IMG/VR virus record: IMGVR_UViG_3300049846_001128
Coordinates: 1-64,000 of that record
Source: a virus
DNA length: 64,000 bases
Strand: one strand, 5' to 3'
The notes beneath the pieces are model-generated. The model made no database searches. It was not told the DNA's origin and saw only the letters and a list, made by a program, of their open reading frames with translations. How positions within the stretch are numbered: position 1 is the first letter of the stretch; each line of letters opens with the position of its first letter. Below are positions 12,840 through 21,293 of this stretch, piece after piece. A program made the translations under genes and the position numbers.

Positions 12840-13279
12840 TGAAAAAAGAATTAACTCCTGAGCAGATTGCAGAACTTATTAAATCCGCTGGAGGAAATGC
12901 CTCTATGTCATCCGAAAAAGCTATTGACGCTGGGGTTGGTACTGATTATCGTAAAAACATGTTAAAACTACTTAAACAAATAAAAGCACAATCTCCAGAA
13001 GCTATAAAAGAGGCAGGTCGTCAAGTCTATGGGGAATTAGATGATGCTGCTGGTTCTAGAGTTGCATCTACTTTGGTAAAACGATTACCGGCTGCTGCGT
13101 TAGGAGGAATTGGCTTACTAGGGTCTATGGGAGCTGAAGCAGCAACCACAGAAGATATTGGCGAATCTCCAGAGGAAGAGGCTATAATGCTTGCTGAGAG
13201 AGATGCTACGGAAGATTACAAGAATTCTCCGGCTTTTGCTGCTAGACGAGCCGCTATTGAAAAACTAAGAGGTCGTTAA
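12839..13279 (+). CDS. Protein with shared C-terminal module, 146 aa
   Basis: Starts at TAATG with the previous stop. A helical N-terminal half with no known family, then a hydrophobic Ala/Gly-rich segment (about 82-102), the acidic G-E-S-P-E-E-E-A and a basic end R-R-A-A-I-E-K-L-R-G-R. Same tail layout as its neighbours, with a different N-terminal domain. Confidence 0.6.
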   Translation: MKKELTPEQIAELIKSAGGNASMSSEKAIDAGVGTDYRKNMLKLLKQIKAQSPEAIKEAGRQVYGELDDAAGSRVASTLVKRLPAAALGGIGLLGSMGAEAATTEDIGESPEEEAIMLAERDATEDYKNSPAFAARRAAIEKLRGR

Positions 13280-14238
13280 TGGCTGACGATAATAAACTAT
13301 CTTCTTTAGCAGCTTACTCTGCTGCTTTAAAACAGATTAGTGAATCCCCAGAAGGATTACCTTCTATTAATCCAAAAGCTTCAGCAAAAATAGCAGAAGC
13401 TTACAGTGCATTACAACATAGTCCAGATGATCCTGCAGTCCAACGAGCATATCAAGCATTGATTGATGAAACTGTTCAGCAATACAAAGCAATGCAAGAT
13501 CAGGGTTTAAAAATTTCCAAAATAAAACAAGGAATGGACAATCCTTATCCAAATTCCAAAGCAATGATTAAAGATGTTGCTGAAAATAAACATCTTTGGT
13601 ACTACCCGACTGAGCAAGGTTTCGGTTCTTCTGGGGCGGATAGCTCAAAACATCCCATGTTAAAAGTTACTGATCTTTTAGATGATGAAGGCAAGCCAAT
13701 GTTGGCTAATGACGTGTTTCGCGCAGTTCACGACTACGAAGGACATTACAAAGGTAATAATAAGTTTGGAGCTTTAGGAGAAGAAAGGGCTTATCAACAA
13801 CATAAGAAAATGTTCTCGCCAGAAGCTGTTAAGGCTTTAACCACAGAAACTCGTGGGCAGAATTCTTGGGTTAATTATGGACCTTATGGGGAAGCCAATC
13901 GCGCCAATCCAGCAAAAACAACTTATGCTGATCAGAAAGCAGGGTTACTTCCAGATTGGGCTAGTAAGAATGTTGATGAGATTGCAAATCCTCTTTTATA
14001 TAATGCTAAACAAGCTGGTAAAATGGTAATTAAGACTGGACTTCCAGCAATAGCTATTGGTGCAGCATCCTCTGAACCAGATTTAAGCTCTGCATTCATG
14101 AATACTGTAATTCCGGGTGGAAATCCTGAAGCTGGGGAAAGTCCAGAAGACGAAGCAGCTTTGATAGGTGAAATTCAGGGCTATAAAAATTATCAAAAAG
14201 CTAAGCGGGATGCGCTAAGGGCTTTGCTAAAAAAATGA
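13279..14238 (+). CDS. Polyvalent-protein-like domain with shared C-terminal module
   Basis: 319 aa, start at TAATG. The middle holds V-F-R-A-V-H-D-Y-E-G-H, G-E-E-R-A-Y, M-F-S-P-E-A and T-T-E-T-R-G-Q-N-S-W-V-N, a signature I recall from large phage and conjugative-element polyvalent proteins; its biochemical role is unknown to me. A hydrophobic segment (about 255-272), acidic G-E-S-P-E-D-E-A and basic K-R-D-A-L-R-A-L-L-K-K end the protein as in its neighbours. Probably injected with the genome. Confidence 0.6.
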   Translation: MADDNKLSSLAAYSAALKQISESPEGLPSINPKASAKIAEAYSALQHSPDDPAVQRAYQALIDETVQQYKAMQDQGLKISKIKQGMDNPYPNSKAMIKDVAENKHLWYYPTEQGFGSSGADSSKHPMLKVTDLLDDEGKPMLANDVFRAVHDYEGHYKGNNKFGALGEERAYQQHKKMFSPEAVKALTTETRGQNSWVNYGPYGEANRANPAKTTYADQKAGLLPDWASKNVDEIANPLLYNAKQAGKMVIKTGLPAIAIGAASSEPDLSSAFMNTVIPGGNPEAGESPEDEAALIGEIQGYKNYQKAKRDALRALLKK

Positions 14239-14432
14239 AAAAGAAAGAATTAGAATCTAATTTACTAAATGATATTTTCTACGCTGCAATGCCTGAGCGA
14301 AAAATTCGCCCAAGTAAGCAAGAGCCACAGGAATCAGAAGAGGATTCTGAGTATCTTGACGATCTGCGTGAAAAGAAACGCGCTCGCTACGAAGCACTAA
14401 AACTTAAAGCCCGTGAAGGTTGGGGCGAATAA
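14235..14432 (+). CDS. Small protein with acidic-basic tail, 65 aa
   Basis: ATGA overlap with the previous gene. Acidic stretch E-E-S-E-E-D-S-E followed by basic K-K-R-A-R-Y-E-A-L-K-L-K-A-R, the shortest version of the tail on the three genes before it; no hydrophobic segment. Confidence 0.6.
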   Translation: MKKKELESNLLNDIFYAAMPERKIRPSKQEPQESEEDSEYLDDLREKKRARYEALKLKAREGWGE

Positions 14433-14449
14433 CAACCTTATTAGTTGAG
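14428..14449 (+). promoter_or_regulatory. CAACCTTAT-class promoter motif, copy 3
   Basis: AATAACAACCTTATTAGTTG overlaps the stop of the 65-aa gene and precedes the membrane protein at 14510. Confidence 0.6.
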
Positions 14450-14509
14450 ACTTAACTGAGCTAAGCCAAATATCAAACGACTTTGGTAAACTCACATAAA
14501 GGATAAACC

Positions 14510-14848
14510 ATGAAAAAATACCTTGACGCATTTCCTGCGTTTGCCTCCCTGTTCTTCCTGATTTACATTGCAATTAATCCAGAAAGCATTGGTCCCATTG
14601 TGGGATTTGTTGCTTCTGTTTGTCTGTTTGCTTACCAACAATATTTATTTAGAACTGAGCAGCCAGACATTGTGGCTGAGCTTGCTAAGGTTAGAGCTGA
14701 GCTTGCTAGTTCTGTTGTTGACTTAAAAGAAAAAGCTGGGAAAGAAATTACACAACTTCGCGATGATGTTGCTAAGTTTAGCTTATCGATGACTAGAGTT
14801 CCGGGTGCGGTTGAGAAGCCTAAAGAACGACAGAAAGTGAGTTTCTAA
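14510..14848 (+). CDS. Membrane protein with coiled coil, 112 aa
   Basis: Two hydrophobic segments (about 8-24 and 29-45) and then a heptad-rich helix (about 55-90). ATG after AAAGGA. The layout would suit a holin or membrane-anchored factor; position before the terminase genes gives no further clue. Confidence 0.6.
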   Translation: MKKYLDAFPAFASLFFLIYIAINPESIGPIVGFVASVCLFAYQQYLFRTEQPDIVAELAKVRAELASSVVDLKEKAGKEITQLRDDVAKFSLSMTRVPGAVEKPKERQKVSF

Positions 14849-14985
14849 TGAACTTTGTATATCCATGGATACGTATTGATAGTAAGCAAATCACTTTAAG
14901 ATTTACAACTTGTATCCATTATATTAAAGACGACATTTTCTTATTTAAAATATTAGGATTTGGTTTTTACAAGGATTTAAAATGA
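14848..14985 (+). CDS. Small hypothetical protein, 45 aa
   Basis: TAATG overlap with the gene before, ATGA overlap with the gene after. Aromatic and basic, no family recognised. Dual coupling supports it. Confidence 0.55.
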   Translation: MNFVYPWIRIDSKQITLRFTTCIHYIKDDIFLFKILGFGFYKDLK

Positions 14986-15335
14986 GTACTTATCCAGAAC
15001 TAGATTCTTTAGAAATCTCTAAACTTAAAAAGCGCATTTCTGAGCTTGAGATTGAACTTACAAAAGCTCAAGAAGTTTTGAAAGAAAATGACTTGCTTGA
15101 TGAAGTTTCCCAAGTCTCTGATACCGAAGCAATTTGTACTAACGAAATAGCCAAGCTTAAAGTTGCTTCTGACAATGGTATTTTAACTTTAGAAGACGTT
15201 AAGATTCTTGACTTGCTTGTTAAGAATTTGCTTGCAATTAAAGGTAAGTCAGTGCCAGAAGAGAAAGGTAAGGGAAAAAAGGGTGTGAAGCCAGTTGCTG
15301 AGCTTTTAAGTATTGTGGAGAAGGCTAAGAAATAA
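14982..15335 (+). CDS. Candidate small terminase-like protein, 117 aa
   Basis: N-terminal coiled coil (L-K-K-R-I-S-E-L-E-I-E-L), then E-A-I-C-T-N-E-I-A-K-L and a T-L-E-D-V-K-I-L-D-L-L-V-K-N-L-L-A-I helix. This pattern occurs in short proteins just upstream of large terminases in other phages. A role as small terminase subunit or partner is inferred from position. Confidence 0.5.
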   Translation: MSTYPELDSLEISKLKKRISELEIELTKAQEVLKENDLLDEVSQVSDTEAICTNEIAKLKVASDNGILTLEDVKILDLLVKNLLAIKGKSVPEEKGKGKKGVKPVAELLSIVEKAKK

Positions 15336-16036
15336 TGAGAAACGTAAGAAAGCCTGATAGATTTATCGAGTATGTAGAGGGTGTAGCTGTTACAATACAA
15401 TGCGCTAGATGTAGACAAGTTAAAAATAGTTGCGATTTTTCTAAGAGTAAATCTCATAGTACAGGATACATGTCTAGTTGTAAATCTTGCTTATCTATTG
15501 AATCAAAAAAATATTATAAAAAGAATAGTGTAAGAATTAGAACTTATGTTAAAAAATATTGCATAGAAAATAAAGAAGAAGTTTTAAGAAAGAAAAAGAT
15601 ATACACAAAAAAAAGACAAAAAGAATTGCAAAAAAACAAAGACTATAGAGAAAAGAGAAAAGCTCAAGCTAAATCTTGGAGAATTAGAAATAATGAAAAA
15701 GTAAAAGCCTATAATAAAAAATATAAAACAGAGAATGCTGAATTATGTAGAGATATTTCAAGAAGAAGAATATCCTCTAAAAGAACTACAAATTTAAACT
15801 TAGATAATTCAATAAAAAATGAATTAGTTAAATTGGCTAATAAAGTAAAATACTTAAATAAGAAAGAAGGTTATCGAGCTTTTCACTTAGATCATATAAT
15901 ACCTTTAAATCATCCAGATGTTTGCGGTCTTCATGTACCTTGGAATTTGCAAATACTGACATATAAAGAAAACTGCTCAAAATCTAATAAGTTTGATGGA
16001 ACATACATTAATGAATCATGGAGGTCTGAAGTATGA
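15335..16036 (+). CDS. HNH homing-type endonuclease
   Basis: 233 aa. N-terminal C-x-x-C pairs (C-A-R-C, C-K-S-C), a long Lys-rich middle, and C-terminal H-L-D-H-I-I-P-L-N-H-P with H-V-P-W-N-L-Q-I-L and N-C-S-K-S-N, a classic HNH nuclease site. It sits tightly between the small terminase candidate and the large terminase. Its very A-rich, AGA- and AAA-heavy codons differ from neighbours, as expected for an invading mobile gene. Confidence 0.85.
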   Translation: MRNVRKPDRFIEYVEGVAVTIQCARCRQVKNSCDFSKSKSHSTGYMSSCKSCLSIESKKYYKKNSVRIRTYVKKYCIENKEEVLRKKKIYTKKRQKELQKNKDYREKRKAQAKSWRIRNNEKVKAYNKKYKTENAELCRDISRRRISSKRTTNLNLDNSIKNELVKLANKVKYLNKKEGYRAFHLDHIIPLNHPDVCGLHVPWNLQILTYKENCSKSNKFDGTYINESWRSEV

Positions 16037-17517
16037 CCAGAAAAAATAAGGAAGTATCTGTAGATGATGCTAAAGCCTTACTATGGGAGGCTGGAGAGTT
16101 GTCTTGGAAAATGCGACCAGTTCAACAAGTTATTAAAAAAGGTATATTAGAAGATACTAATAAAATTAGTGTGGTTTTGTGCGGGCGGCGATTGGGTAAA
16201 ACAACTTTAATGTGTATCATGGCACTAGAAGAATGTCTTAAAAGAGAAGGTGCAATTGTTAAATTCATATTTCCAAGACAAAAAGATGCAAAAAGAAATA
16301 TCTTACCATTAATGCGAATGCTCTTGGAAGATTGTCCTAAATCTGTAAAACCTATTTATATGGAAGCTGATAAATGTTTTAGATTTCCACATAATAATAG
16401 TGAAATTCAATTCGCTGGTTCTGAAAATGGAAATGCAGAATCTATTAGAGGTGGATTTGCACATCTTTGCATTTTCGATGAGTGTGGTTTCGCGGATGAC
16501 GTTAAATATATAGTTAGATCAATCTTATCACCTACAGTAAAGACAACTGGAGGTAGAGTTATACTAGTTTCAACTCCACCCAGAAATCCGAATCATGAAT
16601 TTGCTACTGACTATATTTTACCTTATCAGATGGAGAATAGAATTAAAGTTTTTACCATTTATGATAATCCGAATTTTAGTCAAGCTATAGTTGATGAAAT
16701 TATTTCTGAATATCCACAAGGTATTAATGATCCCGACTTCAAACGGGAGTACCTTTGTCTCTTGGATAGAGATTCAAGTCAAGCTATTTTACCTTCTTTA
16801 ACTAATGAAGCTGAGTCTATTATTATTACGGATAAATATGAACGTCCTGCTTTTTATGATGCGTATGTCGGTTTTGATATTGGTGCTGTCGATCTTTCTG
16901 CTTTAGTATTTGGTTATTATGATTATCTAAATGCAACACTTGTAATAGAAGATGAGCTTATTTTTAGTAGAGATGTTAATACAAAAACTGTTGCTGAAGC
17001 TGTTAAAAAGAAGGAGAGTGAGCTTTGGGTAAATCCTATTGATATGTCCCCAATTCCTCCTTATATGCGAGTAGCTGATAATTCCCATTTAATTATGCTA
17101 ACTGACTTACAACGAGATTATGGTCTTACTTTTATCCCTACTAGAAAAGATAATCGTGAGGCAGCTATTAACTCCTTAGATGTGGCAATTTCTCAGCATA
17201 AAATAATAATAAATCCAAAATGCACCCATTTAATCTATCACATGAAGTTTGCAGAGTGGAATAAGACTAGAAGTGCTTTTAAACATCTTAAAGATTCTCC
17301 AAGTGGTCAAATCAAAGGTGGTCACGCCGATGCCTTGGCTGCTCTTATCTACCTTCACCGAAATGTGATTAAATCTAAAAACCCTTATCCTCACGGCTAT
17401 GGAGAAATGTCAGGCTCCCACGTATTCCAAAGCCAGCTAAAAAAAGAAGAGAACGTTGATAACTCCGTGAAATCATGGATGCAAGGAATGACATGGGGCA
17501 GAAAGCGTAAGGATTAG
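16033..17517 (+). CDS. terL: Terminase large subunit
   Basis: 494 aa, overlapping the HNH gene by 4 bp. Walker A G-R-R-L-G-K-T-T (51-58) and Walker B C-I-F-D-E (about 147-151) form the packaging ATPase. The C-terminal RNase-H-type nuclease has G-F-D-I-G (Asp283), a mid Asp and G-G-H-A-D-A-L-A (about 450-457). It drives DNA into the procapsid through the portal and cuts concatemers. Confidence 0.95.
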   Translation: MTRKNKEVSVDDAKALLWEAGELSWKMRPVQQVIKKGILEDTNKISVVLCGRRLGKTTLMCIMALEECLKREGAIVKFIFPRQKDAKRNILPLMRMLLEDCPKSVKPIYMEADKCFRFPHNNSEIQFAGSENGNAESIRGGFAHLCIFDECGFADDVKYIVRSILSPTVKTTGGRVILVSTPPRNPNHEFATDYILPYQMENRIKVFTIYDNPNFSQAIVDEIISEYPQGINDPDFKREYLCLLDRDSSQAILPSLTNEAESIIITDKYERPAFYDAYVGFDIGAVDLSALVFGYYDYLNATLVIEDELIFSRDVNTKTVAEAVKKKESELWVNPIDMSPIPPYMRVADNSHLIMLTDLQRDYGLTFIPTRKDNREAAINSLDVAISQHKIIINPKCTHLIYHMKFAEWNKTRSAFKHLKDSPSGQIKGGHADALAALIYLHRNVIKSKNPYPHGYGEMSGSHVFQSQLKKEENVDNSVKSWMQGMTWGRKRKD

Positions 17518-17522
17518 ATAAA

Positions 17523-17544
17523 AATAGCAACCTTATATCCTAGA
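17523..17544 (+). promoter_or_regulatory. CAACCTTAT-class promoter motif, copy 4
   Basis: AATAGCAACCTTATATCCTA, 17 bp before the portal start; ribosome site AAGGA follows. Confidence 0.7.
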
Positions 17545-17560
17545 AACACAAGGAATTAAA

Positions 17561-19702
17561 ATGGCTTACAAGAATCAAGATACCTACTTTGCCGCTTCAG
17601 ACTCAGAAGACTTAGTTTGCTATTTAAAAGATAAGTCTGATGTATGGTTTAATAGCCTAACAGCTGGAGAATATTTAGATAAAATCAAAAGAAGCTGGCA
17701 AGCTTATTATGGATTTTATTATGAAAATAGCCACGCTATTTCCTTTGGTGGAGAATCCGGCGAACTTGTAAACCTTCCTATTAATCATTACGGTAACTTA
17801 GCTAGTCATATTTTAACTATGGTCACAGCTACTCGTCCGTCTTTTCAAGCACGTTCTGTTAATACTGATGTAAAGTCACAAATTCAGACAAATCTTGCCA
17901 ACGGTCTTCTTGAATATTACATGAGAGATAAAAGACTTGAGCAAGACTTAAAATCCGCTGTAGAATATGCTATTGTAATGGGTTCTGGTTACATTAAAAT
18001 GGAGTGGAACGCTACAACCGGAGAGATTTACGATTTTGTTGAGCCAGAGTATGCTCAAGCTGCTGACGAAATGGGACTGCCAGCTGTAGATGAAAACGGT
18101 CAGCCTATTTACGAGACTGATGAAGATGGAGAACCTGTTGTTTTACGTGAAGGTGTACCTCTTTACTCTGGAGATATTATTTACAAGGTCTTAACTCCTT
18201 TCGATGTGGTTTTTGACCCAACAAAATCAGACAATAATCACGATTGGCAGCTTGCTCGTTCATTTAAAAATAAGTTCGATTTGGCGGCAAAATACCCTGA
18301 ATTTGAAGAAAAAATCAAGAAATTAAAGACAAAATCAGATATTAACACCTCAAGAATAAGTATGACTGCTTATGATGAGACAACTGATGTTCCAGTTTAT
18401 GAGTTCTACCACAGACCCACTGAGTCTCTTCCTAAAGGTCGTTACGTTATGTACCTTGACGAAGAAGTTGTGCTAGAAGATACGGTTCTTATCTATAAAA
18501 ATCTTCCAATCTTTAGAATTGCTTCAAGAAATATAATAGGCACTCCATTTAGCTATACTGCTATGTTTGATTTACTTCCAATTCAAGACGCGGTTAATTC
18601 TTTGTACTCAACTATTATGACTAACCAGAGTACTTTTGGAGTTCAAAACGTTTATGTCGAACGTGGTTCTGATGTTCAGGTTGAGCAAATTGCTGATGGT
18701 TTAAATTTTATTCAAGGTAATCCCGGCTTTAATGCTCCAGTTCCTTTAAACTTAACTAACACTCCGGCTGAAATCTTTAACTTTGTAAAACAGCTTGAAC
18801 AAGCAATGGAAACTATTTCAGGCGTTAACTCAGTTGCTCGTGGTAATCCTGAATCTCAACTTAAGTCTGGAAATGCTTTAGCATTAATTCAGTCCCAAGC
18901 GTTGCAATTTATTTCAAGCTTGCAGCAATCGTATATTCAACTTATAGAAGACGTTGGTACAAATACAATTGAACTTCTTAAAACATTCGCCAAAGTTCCA
19001 AGAGTTGCAGCAATTGCCGGTAAAGCTAACGTTACTTATATGAAAGAGTTCACTTCAGACGACCTTTCTTCTATTTCTCGCGTTATTGTTGACGCTGGTA
19101 ACGCTTTAGCTCAAACTACCGCTGGTCGAGTAGAAATGGCTTCTCAAATGATGCAAATGGGTATTATTACAACCCCAGAGCAATATATTTCTGTTATTAA
19201 CACCGGCAAATTGGAAACAATGACCGAAGGACAAAACAAGGAGCTTTTGCTTGTTAGAGCTGAAAGAGAACGCCTCGTGGATGGTACAACTCCCGTGGTG
19301 GCTGTACTCACTGATGCTCATTCATTGCATATTAGAGAGCATAAGGCTGTGCTTGCTGATCCTGACTTACGTATGGATGCAGAGCTGGTTCAGCGAACCC
19401 TTGCACATATCCAAGAGCACATTAATATCCTCTCTGACCCTAATGTGGCTAATATTCTTACTATGCTAGGTGAGCAGCCTCTTGGTCCAGTCGGAGGTAC
19501 TCCTCCTGCTCCTGAGAATGCAGCTCCTGCTCAACCTAATCAACAAGGTCAAGAAGAGATTGCAGCACTTCAAGCAAATCCACAAGCTCAGTCAGTGTCT
19601 GTTCAGGAAAACCAAGGTCCATTGCCTTCTCCTGCTCAACCTCCAGCGGTAACTGATGCTCAAGGCAACCCAGTCCCTCAACCGACAACACCGGGAGTAT
19701 AA
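17561..19702 (+). CDS. Portal protein, P22-type size
   Basis: 713 aa, close to P22 portal (725 aa). The central region has the stem and wing pattern of podophage portals: I-G-T-P-F-S-Y-T-A-M-F-D-L-L-P-I-Q-D near 330, and S-G-V-N-S-V-A-R-G-N-P near 425. The C-terminal 70 residues are Pro, Gln and Ala rich and probably flexible. It forms the ring at one capsid vertex where the terminase docks and the tail joins. Confidence 0.9.
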   Translation: MAYKNQDTYFAASDSEDLVCYLKDKSDVWFNSLTAGEYLDKIKRSWQAYYGFYYENSHAISFGGESGELVNLPINHYGNLASHILTMVTATRPSFQARSVNTDVKSQIQTNLANGLLEYYMRDKRLEQDLKSAVEYAIVMGSGYIKMEWNATTGEIYDFVEPEYAQAADEMGLPAVDENGQPIYETDEDGEPVVLREGVPLYSGDIIYKVLTPFDVVFDPTKSDNNHDWQLARSFKNKFDLAAKYPEFEEKIKKLKTKSDINTSRISMTAYDETTDVPVYEFYHRPTESLPKGRYVMYLDEEVVLEDTVLIYKNLPIFRIASRNIIGTPFSYTAMFDLLPIQDAVNSLYSTIMTNQSTFGVQNVYVERGSDVQVEQIADGLNFIQGNPGFNAPVPLNLTNTPAEIFNFVKQLEQAMETISGVNSVARGNPESQLKSGNALALIQSQALQFISSLQQSYIQLIEDVGTNTIELLKTFAKVPRVAAIAGKANVTYMKEFTSDDLSSISRVIVDAGNALAQTTAGRVEMASQMMQMGIITTPEQYISVINTGKLETMTEGQNKELLLVRAERERLVDGTTPVVAVLTDAHSLHIREHKAVLADPDLRMDAELVQRTLAHIQEHINILSDPNVANILTMLGEQPLGPVGGTPPAPENAAPAQPNQQGQEEIAALQANPQAQSVSVQENQGPLPSPAQPPAVTDAQGNPVPQPTTPGV

Positions 19703-19703
19703 A

Positions 19704-19877
19704 GTGCCAGCTAAAAGTAGGAAGCAGTTTAAGTTTATGAAAGCGGCAGAAAACAATCCAGAATTTGCTAAAAAAGTTGGAATTGAACCTGAAGTAGCTG
19801 CGGAGTTTACAAAAGAAAATGTAGGTAAAAAAAGATTTGCAAAACTTAAGGAGAGAGTAAATGGTAAAAGAAAATAA
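19704..19877 (+). CDS. Small P-A-K-S protein (DUF3008-like), 57 aa
   Basis: Starts at GTG 19704 after GGGAG. P-A-K-S-R-K-Q-F-K-F-M at the N-terminus is the hallmark of a short, widespread phage-associated family (DUF3008). Basic throughout. Function unknown. Confidence 0.65.
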   Translation: MPAKSRKQFKFMKAAENNPEFAKKVGIEPEVAAEFTKENVGKKRFAKLKERVNGKRK

Positions 19878-20046
19878 AAAAAATTTATGGCAGCAAATGG
19901 GAAGAGATGTTTCTGAAGACGAAGAAATGGAAAACTCTAAGCCTTATGACTGGTCTAAATTAAAATCTAGACTAATCGGTGATAAAAATACAGCAGATAC
20001 TGCTACTGAAGAAATTGAGAAGTTAAAGAAAAAACAAAATTATTAA
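19861..20046 (+). CDS. Small charged protein, 61 aa
   Basis: Overlaps the previous gene by 17 bp, with GGAG upstream. Acidic and Lys-rich, probably disordered. It lies between portal and scaffold; unknown role. Confidence 0.55.
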   Translation: MVKENKKNLWQQMGRDVSEDEEMENSKPYDWSKLKSRLIGDKNTADTATEEIEKLKKKQNY

Positions 20047-20121
20047 TATAATAAACAAGACTTATCCCAATAACGGGACAGTCACAAATGCCATACCTAT
20101 ATGATTGGCAAGGAGAATGTT

Positions 20122-21084
20122 ATGTCAGAAGAAAGTTCAGCACCAGAATCAGCAGAGATTTCACAAGAGTCGGCGGAAGCCGCTCCTCAAGAGCATCAAG
20201 CCGAGCAATCTGGCGAAGCTCAAGGTGAACAACAACAGCTACAAGACGCAGTAGAAACTGCACTTGCTAATGGTGCTTCAGAAAAAGAAGTAAAAAATTT
20301 AATCAAAGAATTCCAGTTAAAAGTCAATGGCAAAACCATTTCTAAAAAGATTGATTTGTCCGATGAAGCGGCTCTTAAAAACGAACTTCAACTTTCTGCT
20401 GCAGCTCGTCAAGCTATGCAAGAGGCAGCTAATCTTAAAAAATTATACGAGAAGGAAGTAGGTCGTCTTAAGCAAAACCCTTGGGAAGTTCTACAAGAAC
20501 TTGGAATGGACCCTGATGAGTTGGCTGAACTTCGTATTCAATCTAGAATCGAAGAGATGAAAAAATCACCAGAGCAGCTTGAGCGTGAAAGAATTCAAAA
20601 AGAACTTCAAGAAGCTCGCGAAGAAGCCAAGCGTTTAAAAGAAGAGCGTGAAGCTGAAAATTTTGAAAAACTAAAGCAACAAGCTGCTATTCAAATTGAA
20701 AATGAAATCGAAGCCGCTCTTGACGCGCATAAAACTCTTCCAAAATCTCGTCACATTGTTAAGCGTATTGCTGACTCTCTTCTTTGGGCTATGGATCAAG
20801 GATATGAGGACGCTACAGTTGAAGACGTTCTTCCAATGGTTGAAAAGGAGTGGAGAGATGAGATGAGTAGGCTTATGGATGATTCTTCTGAGGATATTCT
20901 CGAGCAACTTATCGGGCAAAGAAACATTGAAAGACTTCGCGCTAAGAGACTGGCTGGAATGAATCAAGCTCCTAAGACTGCTGCCGCTGTTAAATCTACA
21001 GCAGCTTCAATCCAAAAGCAAGAGCAAACTCCGGCTCAAAAGATGAAACAGCGTGATTTTTTCCGCTCACTAGGCAAAAAATAA
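20122..21084 (+). CDS. Scaffolding protein
   Basis: 320 aa from ATG 20122, which has AGGAG at proper spacing (an in-frame ATG at 20101 lacks it). Disordered Gln/Ala/Glu-rich start, long acidic coiled coil (about 95-210) and a basic C-terminal end. This composition and its place between portal and coat gene are typical of internal scaffolds that guide procapsid assembly and then leave. Confidence 0.8.
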   Translation: MSEESSAPESAEISQESAEAAPQEHQAEQSGEAQGEQQQLQDAVETALANGASEKEVKNLIKEFQLKVNGKTISKKIDLSDEAALKNELQLSAAARQAMQEAANLKKLYEKEVGRLKQNPWEVLQELGMDPDELAELRIQSRIEEMKKSPEQLERERIQKELQEAREEAKRLKEEREAENFEKLKQQAAIQIENEIEAALDAHKTLPKSRHIVKRIADSLLWAMDQGYEDATVEDVLPMVEKEWRDEMSRLMDDSSEDILEQLIGQRNIERLRAKRLAGMNQAPKTAAAVKSTAASIQKQEQTPAQKMKQRDFFRSLGKK

Positions 21085-21128
21085 ATACTAGTAAGTATTT
21101 GAAATTAGGCTAATTATTAATTTTTATA

Positions 21129-21176
21129 GGTGCTAAGCTAGGAAAATACTTGACTTAGCACCCTTATGTTATAGAC
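21129..21176 (+). promoter_or_regulatory. Hairpin fused to a variant late motif before the capsid gene
   Basis: GGTGCTAAG (21129-21137) pairs perfectly with CTTAGCACC (21154-21162). The second arm begins a variant of the motif, TTAGCACCCTTATGTTATAG, one base off in CAACC. No T-run follows, so this is not a normal terminator. It may be an RNA processing site or a regulated promoter for the coat protein. Confidence 0.45.
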
Positions 21177-21293
21177 GAGCATTTACTAACTTGTATGTCT
21201 CTGGAATATCGAAGGACTTCTAGACAAACTGCTAGCCAAAGAATGTAAGGCTAAAAAAATAAACAAAACAAACAAAAACAAGGAAATCAATTT

